This document shows, one piece after another, positions 23,040 through 34,390 of a stretch of 64,000 bases of DNA. Under the pieces are notes generated by a model. The model worked only from the letters and a program-made list of their open reading frames with translations, did no database searches and had not been told where the DNA came from. The stretch is from positions 97,557,501 to 97,621,500 of the forward strand of contig JADMNL010000028.1 of the NCBI GenBank assembly GCA_016271365.2. The letters are read 5' to 3'. The DNA comes from Neoceratodus forsteri. Lineage: Eukaryota; Chordata; Ceratodontiformes; Ceratodontidae. Position 1 is the first letter of the stretch; each line of letters starts with the position of its first letter. The translations under genes were made by a program, and so were the position numbers.

Positions 23040-24866
23040 TGTCTGGGAAGCTGGGGCAGGGAAGAATTGTGTATGGGACATCCCAGCTTTTTGACTTGCG
23101 GCCCTTCACCAATCTCTCAGTTTCCAACACTACAGCGTGTCATTGTCAGGAAATCATGATTAGGAGGTGCCACATTGGTTGGTCTTGGCGGGGCACCTCG
23201 TACACACCGGAAGGGGCAGGATAGAGGTGGTTAAGTGTAGAAGGGGCCCTGGGTTTCAACAGGTCCTAGAGAGAAGCCAGACATGTTTGGTTACCATCCC
23301 CAGGGTCCTCACCAGACCAAGTGGGCAGGCAGCCAGAGGGGCTGCACTGTCTAGAAATCCCATGAGGGCAGTGCTGTGCAATGCCAGATTGATCAGAAAT
23401 AAGACTGCAATTATAGTGGATCTGGTTTCGTTGGTCGATCTGGCATGCATTACGGAGACCTGAGTGGGTGATGATGCTGGTCCAGTTTTAGAGACTGCCA
23501 TCCCCCCCAGGTACTCTATTGCACACTGCCCCAGAGTGGAATGCAGGGGCGGGGGTGTAGCCATCTGTTTTAGATCTGAGCTAGGCTTCACCACGCACCC
23601 AGTGAGAACACTGAGTTCATCTGAATGTGTGGCCGTCCATGGTGGTCTAAGCACAGGTTGCAGGATCCTCCTGATTTACTGCCCCTCTGGGGCAGCAGGA
23701 GAATTCCTGCAGGAGGTAGCCAACTTTATCATTGGTGAAACGTTGGAGGCCCCCTGGTGTTTAGGTCTGTGAGACTTCAATGTTTGGGCCAACGATGAAT
23801 TGTCCAGGCTGGGTTATCACCTCCTCCAGATGCTGTAATCTCTGGGCCTGTTGCAAGAAGTTTCTAATGTGACCCACCAGGGCAGTCACATGTTGGATTT
23901 GGTCTTCTCGCTGGGGCTTGAGATTGATAATCTTAAGACTGATCGGGTCATTTGGTCCGATCATTGCACGGTGGAGTTCTTGCTCAGGGCCCCCCTGTGA
24001 GCCCTCCCCCTTCAGAGATGGTAAGCTACCACCCTTTGAGGGGTTTGACCCCGGAAGGTTTTCTGGCGGTAGTTAACCTATCTATTGTGGGCAGTGCATG
24101 CATAGGGGTGTGAGTGAAGCAGTCACCGCCTGTAACAAGGTGATGTCTGAGGCACTCAACTCCCTTGCACTGGTCCGTGTATGACTCAGATCCTCTCACT
24201 TGAGGTCCCCTTGGTTTGATGGGGAGCTCAAGGTGATGAGGATCAAGGGTTAGAGTGCTGCAAGCAGAGGACCAGGCTGGAGACGGACAGACTGGCCCTG
24301 CATGCACACTATGTTGTGTACCAGGGGACAATCAACCATATGAAGGCAGTGTTCCTGTTCAGGGAGATTGCCACTGGGAAGAACCAATCATCTATACTTT
24401 TTCAGACTGTGGACAGATTGTTACATCCAACTTGTCTGCAGCCGAAAAAAGCTTTTTCAGATGCTTAATACTATGAGTTTGCTCGGTTCTTCTCAGACAG
24501 GGTATCCGCTATCAAGCAGGAAATTCTGCCAGTGAGCCTCAGTGCGGCCGACAGTGGTCGCCCTGACTGTCTGAGGAACACTCCACCTGGTTGGCGGGGA
24601 TTTAAACCAGTGGAGGTGGCTGAGGTTATTGAGGTTGCTTCTAGGCTGAAGCACCCGTATTGCGAACTGGACCCTGTGCCAACTCATTTCTTGATAGGAT
24701 GTGTTGACTCTGTAGACCGGTGTTCACCTTGATTGTCCGGTGCTCTTTGTCAGAGGGGGTCTTCCCTGATGCCTTGAAGGAGGCACTGGTGATACCCCTT
24801 CTGAAGTAGCCATATTTAGACCCTGGCATCAAGGCAAATTACCGTCCTGTCTCCAAACTTCCATTT

Positions 24867-25436
24867 TTGGGAAAGGTTGAGAAGATTGTGGCGCAGCAGC
24901 TTGAGGAACACCTCGTGGTCTTTGATATCTATGAGCCTTTCCAGACTGGGTTTCATGCCTGGCACTGTATGGAAACTGCATTAGTTCGGGTGCGTAATGA
25001 TCTCCTCAGGGCAAGAAATCGAGGAGAGGGGACAATTCTCGTTTTCCTTGATCTCTCCTCAGCTTTTGACACAGTGGACCATTGTGTGTTGTTCAACCAC
25101 CTGAGGAAATATTGTGGACTTGTCAGCAATGTCATCTGCTGGTTTAAGTCCTATCTCACAAACAGGAGGCAAAGGGTTGTGATGGGGAATTTCTCCTCCT
25201 CCCCTAGTCTTCTGTCTTGTGGAGTACCTCAGGGTTCAGTCTTGTCACCAATGTTGTTTGCCGTGTATATGCTGCCCCTGGGTGAGATAATTAGGAAGTA
25301 CAGTCTGAATTTTCATTGCTATGCCAATGATACCCAGCTGTATCTATCCTTTGCCCCTGGGACATCCAATGCGGTGGATGTACTGAACAACTGCCTAGCC
25401 GAGATAAATGACTGGATGGCCTCTAGCTGGTTGTGA
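24867..25436 (+). pseudogene. L2 reverse transcriptase domain
   Basis: A 189-codon open stretch carries most of the RT palm: FQTGFHAWHCMETALVRV, LVFLDLSSAFDTVDH (motif A), [20 protein letters not shown] (motif B) and HCYANDTQLYLS (motif C). Motif C is normally YADD; here the second catalytic aspartate position reads N, which would abolish metal binding. The frame then runs into a stop, and the RT thumb continues at 25578 in another frame. RT in this family copies element RNA onto nicked genomic DNA. Confidence 0.85.
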
Positions 25437-25577
25437 CTGGATCTCGATAAGATAGAGGTACTGGTGGTGGAGTCGAACAGGAGGCATGATAGGATGGCCT
25501 CTGTGCCATGGAAGGCCTCCTCTAGGTAGCACAATCTTGGTGTTGTCCTTGACAGTGGACTGACACTTGAATTTCAG

Positions 25578-26207
25578 GTGTCGTCCATTGTCCAAAACAG
25601 CTTTTACCATCTGAGGAATATCACTAGGATCAAACACCTAGTTCCACCCATGGACCTCCCAACCTTGGTATATGCCTTCATGACATCAAGGCTTGACTAC
25701 TGTAATGCACTCTGCCTCAGGGTTTCTGGAGGCACCCTCCGCCAACTGCAGCTAGTGCAGAATGCAGCTGCCAGGCTGCTGACTGGGCAGCCAAAATACT
25801 GTCACATCACCCCGATGCTGCGTGAACTGCACTGGCTTCCAGTTCAGTGGAGGGTTCTCTTTAAAGTGTGCCTGCTCACCTTTAAGGCCCTACATGAACT
25901 GGGCCCTGGCTACCTGTCGGACCTTCTAAAACCTGCTGCCTTGCTCCACTCTCAGTGGTCCTTCTCTAGGGGCATCCTTGTAATTCCCAGGATGAGGTTA
26001 AAAACTGCCGGCGACAGAGCTTTTAGTGTCACCGGCCCCATCCTGTGGGATTTGCTCTCTCCATCAGTAATGGAGGCCCCTTCAGTTGAGGCATTCAAAG
26101 CCTGCCTCAAGACCTTTTTATTCATCCAGGCATTCCCAGACACTGTCTTTTTGATACTGCTCCTGAGACATTCTGGAAGAATGGCCACTTCAGAAATCTG
26201 CTGCTAG
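25578..26207 (+). pseudogene. L2 ORF2 C-terminal region
   Basis: This 209-codon open stretch is the conserved L2 post-RT segment: YHLRNITRIKHL, DLPTLVYAFMTSRLDYCNAL, LQLVQNAAARLLTG and FKVCLLTFKALHELGPGYLSDLL, ending about 160 bp before the element's tail. No enzymatic activity is known for this part. It is typical of L2, which supports the clade call. Confidence 0.85.
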
Positions 26208-26368
26208 GTCAGGCCTCCCATTTTGGGTGGTCTGCTTTTACGTATTCTTAACTGATATGTTTTGTATTTTAATTGTTATGTTTTAACTGCTTTTTTGATG
26301 TATTTTGATTGTATGGTGCCCAGAGCCTCTGGGATAGGGCGCCTGAAGAATAAAATTTGCCTTGCCTT

Positions 26369-26852
26369 GCTTGCCTATATGTTGGAGGCCGGTAGCATTC
26401 TCAGCTGGGGTGTTTGCCATAAGGGATGAGGTTAGAAGACCAAAGGATAGAGCTGAATGGGAAATGGAAGTCTCACAAGCAGCTCCACTCAGTCAGAGAC
26501 CTGGTGGATGGAGGGTGGTGGCCAGGGGGAAGGAAGGTCAAAGAGAACTAGCCCAAGGGAGGAAAGGGTACCTCTGCTGGAAATACATAACTGTTTCACT
26601 CCTCTGAGTTAGATGAGCACAGCAAATTTCACTATACAGAGTGCAAGCGTGAGAGCACTTTCATTCATCAGCAGGTGCCCAGCAATGGAGGAGGGTGGCT
26701 TGTACTGGTCATCTTCCAACTTTCTTTACTCAGTGTTGTTCAAATGTTTTGCTACCATATATTATGCTGCAGTTCTTCCACTGTTCTCCTCCCCCGGGGG
26801 GGTCTGATCTGGAAACAAGTCTTGGCTCAGTGTGCCTCTCCTGATTACCAAA
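26369..26852. other. unassigned spacer between two converging L2 elements
   Basis: No coding signal is seen. The words GAGAGCACTTTCATTCATCAG and GGAGGAGGGTGG near 26650-26690 loosely resemble part of the fold-back at 15.7-15.9 kb. Confidence 0.3.
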
Positions 26853-27990
26853 ATAAATAGGCAAGGCACATTGTATTTAAAAAAGACGTCCATCCCAGAG
26901 GCTCTGGGTGCCGTACAAAATCAGTCAATTATAAAAATAAAACCAACAGTATTATAAACATTCTAATAAATATAACTAAATTAAGCACACAATTGTAACA
27001 TTTTAAATAAATTAATTAAGAAGATAACTAAAAATACATGAATACATAGCCAGGGACAGAATTAAACCACAGAAGTCAGGCATGGATAGGATTATAAAAC
27101 AAAGTCTGGGAAGGCCTGATTATACAGGAAAGCCTTGAGATGGGCTTTGAAAACCTCAACAGAAGGGGCCTCTCTTATAGCTGGAGACAGCAAATTCCGC
27201 AGGACGGGGGCGGTGACGCTAAATGCTCTGTCACCTACCATTTTTAACCTTGTCCTGGGAATTGCAAGGGGACCCCTAGGGGAGGAGTGGAGGGAGCGGA
27301 CCGAGACAGCAGGTGTAAGAAGGTCCTTCAGGTAACCAGGGCCAGGCCATGTAGGGCCTTATAGGTGAGCAAGCCCACCCTAAAGAGGACCCTCCACCTG
27401 ACCAGCAGCTAGTGCAGTTCATGCAGCACCTGGGTGACATGACAGTACTTAGACTGCCCGTCAACAGCCTGGCAGTTGCGTTCTGCACCAGCTGCAGCCT
27501 GCGGAGGGTACCTCTAGAGACCCCAAGATAGAGTGCATTACAGTAGTCGAACCTAGATGTCACAAAGGTGTGCCCCAAGGTGGGGAGGTCCAGGGGTGGA
27601 GCTAGGGGCTTTATTCTGGTGATATTCCTCAGATGGTAAAAACAGGTATGGACAATGGGCGATACCTGAGACTCAAGCATCAGTCCGCTGTCAAGAATAA
27701 CACCCAGATCACGCACTGTAGAGGAGATCTTCAATGATACAGACTCAAGAAAAATCCCCATTTCTGCACCAGAGGCCAACCTATTACGCCCTCTGTTCGA
27801 CTCTACCACCAGTACCTCCATCTTATCGGCAAAGCAGATGTTTAGCACATCCACTGCTTTGGATACCCCAGAGGAAAAGGAAAGATATAGCTAGGTATCA
27901 TCAGCATAGCAATGAAGGGAGTAACAGGTTTGATATTTACAGCGAAGTAGAGAATTAGACAGATACCTTGTGAGTGCAGCCAAAGGAGGC
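26853..27990 (-). mobile_element. L2 LINE, 5'-truncated, minus strand
   Basis: On the minus strand it begins just before RT motif C (HCYADDT, intact here but followed by a stop). It continues through VRDLGVILDSGL, FYHLRNITRIKPL, TSRFDYCNALYLGVS and LQLVQNATARLLTG (frame 27854-27276). It ends in the same 3' sequence as the L2 at 26.3 kb, seen on the plus strand as AATAGGCAAGGCACATTG. Everything upstream of the RT palm end is missing. It abuts another LINE at 28.0 kb. Confidence 0.85.
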
Positions 27991-27999
27991 ATTGTTAAA

Positions 28000-30003
28000 A
28001 GGTAATGTTTGGTAGCCCTATCGGTAGGAGCTTAGTGGCGGGGTGGTCCCGTAAGATGATAGCTAGAGGACCCGGCACTAGCTGGTACATTGGCAGTGCT
28101 GTGAAGCGAGAATGTGCTCTTTGAGGCTGACCTGAATGGTCCTAATTTGGAGATGGAGGAAACGTCAGAGGGGAGTTCATTGTTCCAGACTGGGGCCCTA
28201 TGTGGGAATGACCTTTGGGCTAAGGAGGTTCTAACCCTCGGGATGGACCACACCTGTCGGTTGGCAGTGCGGTTGTTCACCGAGGCATGGGAGGATAGGA
28301 GAGAGGCAGAAACCCCCAAGAGGGTAAGCCCCAGATGTATTTTCTTTGTGAAGAGACATGTTTGATAAAATAGCCTTTCATCCAGGGTAAACAGATTTGT
28401 TAGGGCATATAGGGTACAGGTATGGGTACGCTTGTCTGCCCCAGTGAGGAGTCTGCATGCTTTGTTTATGGCAAGGTGGATTTTGCTAAGGGTTGTGTGG
28501 TCAGCAACCGAGTAGATAGTGAGCCCATAATCGACTAGTGAGAGGACTGAGGAGGTGACAGCCAGATTAAGGGCTTCCGGAGGTAGGCAATCCTTGTGCC
28601 GATACTATAGGCCTATACGGACATTTGTGGCTGATGATAAAGTGTCAATGTGTGAATGGAAGGAGTGGCTGGAATCAAATGTAAGGCCCAAGTATTTATA
28701 TGTATGGATCTGTTCTAGAGGAAGGAGAGAGTGGGAGAGGATTGTTAGCTGGGCATTATTGGCCTTATTCTGTCGATGGGCAAAGAGCATGGTCTTTGTC
28801 TTTTTTACATTGACCACAAGCCTTTGGTCTATGAACCAGATTTCACTCTAGTTAAATGCGTGTTGGAGGAAGGACTGCAATACTGTGGGATCTGGGTGCG
28901 AAGCAAAAAGAACCGCGTTGTCTGCATAGAGTAGTAGGTTGCCAGAGCAGGAATTGGCAAGGTGTTTAGGTAGATGCTGAATTATAGAAGGCCGAGGATG
29001 GAGCCCTGGGGAACCCCAGAATGGACTGGCAGGGTGGTTGAGAGGGTGTTGTTTATTTTGACACATTGTGATCTATCTGTGAGGTAACTGGTAAACCAGG
29101 AGACAGGTCCTTGGGACAGACCTATATGGTGGAGTGTGCTTAAGATTAAGGGGTGGGAGACTGTATCAAAGGCCTTTGACAGGTCAGTGAAGACAGCTCC
29201 AGCTAGGTGTTTTCTATCAAGGGCAGAGTGAATAAAATTAGAGAACTCAGTGAGAGCCATAGTTGTACTGTGCCCAGATCTGAAGCCATGCTGCTCCCTG
29301 CAAAGTAGGTTATGAGCAAGTAGGTACTCAGTGAGTTGGGTGGCTATAATTTTTTCGAGGGCTTTCGAGAGTGATGGGAGAATGGATATGGGATGGTAGT
29401 TATTGGGGAAGGTGCTGTCGCCACTCTTCAGTATTGGGGTGAATGTGGCAGTTTTCCAGGCTGCGGAGAACTGCCCCAGACTTAGGGAGCAGTTAATGAG
29501 GTCAGTCAGTGGGGAGAGGACTGTATCTAGTACTAGATGTAGGATTCTCATATCAAAAGAATCTTTACAATAGCAAGAGCCACTGAGTGCTTTCGTAGCG
29601 ATCCCCTGAGATGGAAGAGGGATGCTGGGTGTTTGGGGGCGAAGTTGCAGGAGTGGGGTCGAAGAAGTTATTTGGGAGTACTGCACTAAAGTCAGAGAAT
29701 GATGAGCTGAGGCAGTTAGCGATGGCCAGCAGGTCGGTGGTAGTGACATTGTTGACAGTTGGGGGGGGCAGGATTTGCCATTGAGTTCCTTGATATTGTC
29801 CCAGAACAACTGAGCATTCCCCCAAGAGGAGGCATGGGTCATTTTGTAGTAGCCTGATTTGGCCTGTTTAATGGCCCAAGTGCATCTGTTACGAGCCACT
29901 TTATCGGCTTGCCTGTCCGCCTGCGTGCCAGATGCGACTGCTTTATGCCAGAGATCATCTCTGTGCTTTAGCTGTTGTGCAGTGCAGGTGTGACCCAGGG
30001 AGC
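28000..30003 (-). mobile_element. Jockey-superfamily LINE, RT half (L2-like relative)
   Basis: The minus-strand frame 29899-28982 (305 codons) contains the endonuclease-RT linker and RT: FSAAWKTATFTPILKSGD, NNYHPISILPSLSKALEKI, EQHGFRSGHSTTMAL, AVFTDLSKAFDTVSHPLIL (motif A) and HSGVPQGSILG (motif B). Motif C follows in the next frame as LYADNAVLF, where YADD has become YADN. The C-terminal part (KTMLFAHRQ, YKYLGLTFDSSHSF) runs to about 28000. The linker region extends upstream to about 30003, and the endonuclease is missing. Motifs A and B are closer to LINE-Y at 52-56 kb than to the true L2 copies. The exact clade is not resolved. Confidence 0.75.
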
Positions 30004-31162
30004 ATTACATTTCTTGGACTGCACTTTTGCTAGTGGGGCATAGACCTGTGTCTAGTTCTTTTGTCACCCAGTCAAAAAAGTGAACCAGGCTTGTTTGACA
30101 TGATCTCCCGGAGATGAACCCATGCTGTTTGTCGTCCATAAGACCATTGACCTCCAAGAAGGTCACCAACCTTTCCTTTAGGATAGTTTCCACAAGCTTA
30201 CCCATAATAGATGTCAGACTGACTGGTCTATAGTTACCAGGCTCATCCTTGGGACCGCTCTTGTGCAGGGGTACCACATGTGCCATCCTCCAGTCCTGAG
30301 GCACGCACCCCGTCTGCAGGGAGATATTGAACATGTCTGCCAGTGGTGCCACCAGGACCTCAGTCAACTCCCTCAGGACTCTAGGGTGCAGCCCATCCAG
30401 CCCTGGAGCCTTGAACGTGTTCAGTGACTAAGGCCCTCAAGCACTCTGCTCACAGGGATCTCTTCATCCGTTATCCTATCTCCTCTCATGCCAGTGTTGC
30501 TCTGCCCCTGCAGTATTGGCCCACCTCTCTCCCTGGTATAAACTGAGCAGAAGTACTCATTGAGCACTTCTGCCTGTTCCACCCCCTTCTCTACCCAACC
30601 TCTATCCTTCTTTATCCTGGTGATTTGCTTCTTGCAGTTCAGTTCCTCTCTCCATTATGTACTTGAAGAAGACCTTGTTCCCCTCCTTAATCCCTTCTGC
30701 TAGCCCTAGCTCCTTTGAAGCCTTGGCAGCCCTCAAAGCCCTGCTCGCCTCCCTGGTTTTCCTTGTGTACTCCTCCCTATTCTCCTCTCTTTTGGACCCC
30801 TTCCATCTTTTGAAGGCCATCATTTTCTCCCTACTCTTATCTGCACCTCCTTTGACCACCACCAACATGTCTTCTTGGTCCCTGCATTCTTACTGCATTT
30901 CTTTGTGCAGGTGTCTGTGGTCGCTAACAGGCCTTCCTTCAGGATGGCTATTTCTGGATGGTATCCATGTCAGGGGTGATGCTAGCCAAATGCCCTCTGA
31001 GGATGTCAGCCATCCTGCAGAAGTCAGCCCTTTTAAAGTCTATTGTCTTGGGTTTTGTAGACGTCCTCTCCCTACCCATATCCAGGGAGAACGACACTGT
31101 TCAGTGGTCACTACCTGCTAGAGGATCCTCAGTCCATACGCCCTGCATGTAGTCTACATTGG

Positions 31163-31699
31163 TCAGCACAAGATCCAAGATGTTCCCCTCACTTGTCGGT
31201 TCCACCACCTTTTGTGGCAGGAATACATCCTGGAAGGCTTCTCCCTAGCACTTGTGCTAGACATGGTTTTCCAATCCACTTCTGGTAGATTGAAATCCCC
31301 GACCACCACAGTGCCACCCCTTCCACAGGGTTTCCATAATTGTTCTGCCAGTTCTCTATCGATGCCCTCTGACTGCAAGTGTGGGCTGTACACAACCCCC
31401 AGTTTGACCCATTTACCTTCATTGTTCTGCATTTGAACCCATAAGGCTTTTGGCCTCCCCTTGCCTCCCTCCTCCATACTGCTCACTGTCCTTTCCCTCA
31501 CAAATAAAGCCACCCCTCCACCCTTCCCTTTTGTCCTGTTGCTGTGATACAGTCTGCATCCCGGTAACATGATGTCCCAGTCATGGTGCTGGTTGTCCCA
31601 TATCTCAGTGATGGCAGCAATATCCACCTCCCCTTCTGCCATTAACGCTTGGAGCGCAAGTATTTTGTTCCCCAAGCTCTTTGCATTTAGTGACACCAC
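31163..31699 (-). pseudogene. CR1 apurinic-like endonuclease domain
   Basis: The open frame of 178 codons includes VSLNAKSLGNKILALQALM, VDIAAITEIW (catalytic E), KGGGVALFVRERTV, LGVVYSPH and VVVGDFNLPEVDW. The order and spacing fit the CR1 endonuclease. The C-terminal SDH box is missing, because the frame ends at a stop shortly after GDFN and the sequence is frameshifted. Confidence 0.8.
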
Positions 31700-31853
31700 C
31701 CTCCAGCCAGATCTCCTGCTTACCCAAATACTCCCCTCTGCCTCCTCTGCTTTTTGATTGCCCCCTTCCTCTCCTTGCTAGCTGGGGGGGAGACGCATTG
31801 CCTCCCTCTCCTTTTGTCCCTGGCTGCTGCCCAGTGCTAAGCCTCCCCCTTAG

Positions 31854-32164
31854 TCAGTTTAAATTATACTTGACTGTAATGAACTCCCCCAGTTTCTGTT
31901 TCAGGAAATAGGAACCTTCCTTGCTCAGGTGAAGCTTATCTGGCGAGTGGAGGTTCTTGTTATCCCATGTTGCCCCAAAACCCCCTACTAAACCAAACCC
32001 CATCGCTCTACACCACTCTGCCATCCATGCATTAAATTCTGTGATCCTCTGTCTCCTGGCTGTGCTTGCCCTGGGTACTGGTAGGATCTCAGAGAATGTG
32101 ACTGTTTGCCCCTCGATGCTGTACAACCTGCCCAACTCCCTGAAACTGTTCTGCACTTCCTCCT
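31854..32164 (-). pseudogene. CR1 ORF1 C-terminal esterase relic
   Basis: The frame reads VTFSEILPVPRASTARRQRITEFNAWM, then WCRAMGFGLVGGF and NLHSPDKLHLSKEGSYFL. The DKLHL stretch matches block V (Asp and His of the catalytic triad) of SGNH-type esterases known in CR1 ORF1 proteins. The N-terminal Ser block is outside what can be read, because a SINE interrupts the frame at about 32165. Esterase ORF1 proteins are thought to act at lipid membranes in the RNP. Confidence 0.65.
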
Positions 32165-32298
32165 TCTTAAGTGACTTGCTCAGAGTCACATGGTATGCAA
32201 GTGAATGTTTTGGGAATCAAACCTAGGTCTGTCTGCTGAATGTACCAAGCTCATTCACAGCTCATCATCATTGTAGCCTCCAAGCTATACTGCCAGCC
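32165..32298 (-). mobile_element. tRNA-derived SINE (MIR-like) inserted in CR1
   Basis: On the minus strand there is AGTATAGCTTGGAGGCT (box-A-like), GGTTTGATTCCC (box B) and ACCATGTGACTCTGAGCAAGTCACTTAA (MIR-type core). It interrupts the CR1 ORF1 frame, so it landed in an existing CR1. Confidence 0.55.
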
Positions 32299-33477
32299 CC
32301 AGAATGGTCACTTTGCAAATGAAAAATAAAAAAAGAAATGCCATTCATATCTCCAGTTAAACTTCTAAATATAAAAGCAAGTCTGTGAATCAGTGATTTT
32401 TTTTGTTGTTGCGGGGCACTTCCATACATCGGTGAGTTAATATTTATTTCATGGATCTAATTTGTATCTATTTTTGTCTGGAGACCTAGCTGGAATGATT
32501 TGTCATAATCATATGCATTCTGTCAATAAAATGAAGCTTAAAGGAACGCATTTCCGTTTTACGTGGAACCCATGAAATGCCTTTACAGAGAACAATTGTG
32601 TGTGTGTGTGGGGGCGGTTGAAATCATGACATTTCCCCGAGGAGCCCTTTATTGCTCATACGTCATGTAATTCTTCTCAGGACAAACCTGTCATTCAAAA
32701 GCTCCTAGCTTGCACCAACGCAGTGACTCTGTTTTCATGTACTGTGGAATACAGTACGGAACTTTAGCCCTGTCAGCCAGAGTTGGGGAAATCGGCCTGC
32801 CAGGCTGATAAACTGAATTGCTAGGTTTCGGCCACGTGGCCAAAGCAACTTCCTGGAGATAAGGAGGGAGGGAGGGTAACCCCTGGGAGAAGAAAAAAAC
32901 AGCATTAGTGCTACTTTTTTGTTTCTGCCAATAATTTCAGCAACATGTGCCACCGGCAGGCTCAAGTTAAGGAAGCCTTATACCAACCCTGCCTAGTGGT
33001 GCTGGTATGTGAATTATTAGGGTAACATGCTTCTGATTCTGATGCTGAATGTTTACCAGGGTGCTCCTTGAATATAACATTAGCTGCTTACATGCAGTTG
33101 CATTTTCTGCCACTGCCTTCATTCCGCAGGTCTGCGTCATGCTCCATCAGTCATGCCGCGACATCCGCCAAACCCCTCCCGTGTGATGCGGGGACCCACT
33201 TGCTGCACCTGTGAGGACTTTGCCTCTGGGACCCCTGGTGTACCAGAATCTGGCACAGGGTCAGTGCCACAGCAAGCTGGCCATTGGACCCATCCTGCAT
33301 CACTATACAGGCCCTTTATGTCACGGTCTATGCACAGAGGAATGCTGAGCATGGTTCTTACAGGTCACTAGCTCATACTTAGCATTCTGTAAAAAAAAAA
33401 AACTTGACATAATAAAAATTTCAAATTGCTAGTTCCATGCAGAGAACTGTGCAGAAAGCAGTCCACGAAAAGACAGA
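32299..33477. other. unassigned 1.2 kb
   Basis: No coding signal or identifiable repeat is seen. Short T and TG runs occur at 32400 and 32600. Confidence 0.4.
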
Positions 33478-33632
33478 GGATTGTGCATGAGCAGTCATAC
33501 ACAACAAGACTGTGTTTCAGTCGAGAGGTTTTCATAGTAACAAGAGAACTCTCGCGGTCTGTTGTTACCATGGAAACCTCGAGATTGAAGCATAGCCTTG
33601 CATGTGCATGGTTGCTCATATGCAATCTTTTA
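33478..33632. repeat. imperfect inverted repeat, ~65 bp arms
   Basis: GATTGTGCATGAGCAGTCAT...AGGTTTTCATAGTAACAAGA on the left pairs with TGTTGTTACCATGGAAACCT...GGTTGCTCATATGCAATC on the right. The centre is near 33553. Its end lies 19 bp from the hAT MITE that follows. Confidence 0.55.
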
Positions 33633-33651
33633 TAGTGTGTGGGCAACCATT

Positions 33652-34026
33652 TAGTCCTGTGCGGAATGCGGAATTCTGCCAGTGAAATTAGCGCAAGAAC
33701 GACTATCCACCGGCAGAATTCCAGTCGGAATTTCGCTGATTCTTTGGCAGAATTCTGCCTATTGTTATTCGTAGAATAATATTCTGCAGAGCAGCATTTT
33801 CCGTGGAAAATTATTCCGCAATAATTTCTGCGGAAAAATATTGAGATCTGCGGAATAATATTTCACAAAACAGCAATTGTTTTCCATGGAAAATCATTCT
33901 TCAATTATTTTCTGCTGTGGAATTTCACCATTCCATTTCTGGTGAAATTCAACAGATTTTCAGCAGAATTTTGAAAATTCGGCTGAATTTCGTTCTGTCA
34001 GAATTTGAAAATTCCATACAGCACTA
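33652..34026. mobile_element. hAT-type MITE with 8 bp target duplication
   Basis: It is flanked by an exact 8 bp direct repeat, CAACCATT, at 33644-33651 and 34027-34034. The terminal inverted repeats are TAGTCCTGTGCGGAAT at the left and TAGTGCTGTATGGAAT (reverse complement) at the right, 13 of 16 matching. The TAGnnCTGT form and the 8 bp duplication are diagnostic of hAT transposition. The 375 bp interior consists of GGAATTCTGC/GCGGAATT words in both orientations and codes for nothing, so it depended on a transposase from elsewhere. Confidence 0.85.
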
Positions 34027-34211
34027 CAACCATTGCTACAAGCCTGTGCCCAGCACATGTGAAAAGAAAAGGTCCCCCCCAGTGCTCCGATAATAGCCTT
34101 ACTCTTCACCTTCTTCCAGGTGCCACTAATGCCTGAGGCCAGATCTCACTACCGTGGCCACTTCATCAGGTGCCATGGTTTGAACAACGCAGCCATGCAA
34201 AGACGTTCTGT

Positions 34212-34285
34212 GTTGTTGTGCTGCGGTAGTGATGTTCTCGGTGCAGCACAACAACATCATGACATCACTACTGCAGCACAACAAG
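34212..34285. repeat. nested hairpin (TGTTGTGCTGC / GCAGCACAACA)
   Basis: The left arm GTTGTTGTGCTGCGGTAGTGATGT pairs with ACATCACTACTGCAGCACAACA (34262-34284). A third copy, GCAGCACAACAACATCA (34243-34259), lies in the loop and can pair with the same left arm, so two alternative stems are possible. Confidence 0.6.
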
Positions 34286-34390
34286 CCTATTCTAGTGATG
34301 GAATTCCATCCTCAGTCACACTGTACCATACACTATAAAACAACTGAAAACACAGGTTTTCACATCAGTGTTTATTCAGGTACAGTTAAA

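Larger units (their letters stand above)
23040..26368 (+). mobile_element. L2 LINE with endonuclease and reverse transcriptase
   Basis: The order of motifs is that of L2 ORF2. The endonuclease begins near 23350 with VLCNARLIRNKTAIIVDL and LACITET, then RGGGVAICFRSEL, a decayed GDFN (DFNVW, after a stop) and WSDHCTVEFLL near 23950. The RT runs over about 24790-25436, and the C-terminal region (YHLRNITRIKHL, TSRLDYCNAL, LQLVQNAAARLLTG, LHWLPVQWRVLFK) over 25578-26207. The element ends at AATAAAATTTGCCTTGCCTTGC, an AATAAA signal followed by a short (TTGCC)-type tail. Stops and frame changes are scattered throughout, so it is not active. Confidence 0.85.
30004..32164 (-). mobile_element. CR1 LINE with ORF1 esterase, endonuclease and partial RT
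   Basis: Read on the minus strand from the 5' side, the order is an ORF1 C-terminus (32164-31854), the endonuclease (31699-31163), the linker with KRWKGSKREENREEYTRKTR (near 30840), and RT blocks 1-2 (30367-30040). The RT stops after VTKELDTG, just before motif A, where the neighbouring LINE begins. The remaining RT and 3' UTR are absent. Frame breaks separate each part. This is one of the more complete CR1 copies here and the only one showing ORF1. Confidence 0.8.

Noticed and set aside
31121..31657. Plus-strand frames over the CR1 and L2 regions (for example 30657-31121)
   Set aside because: They are antisense shadows of minus-strand LINE ORFs.
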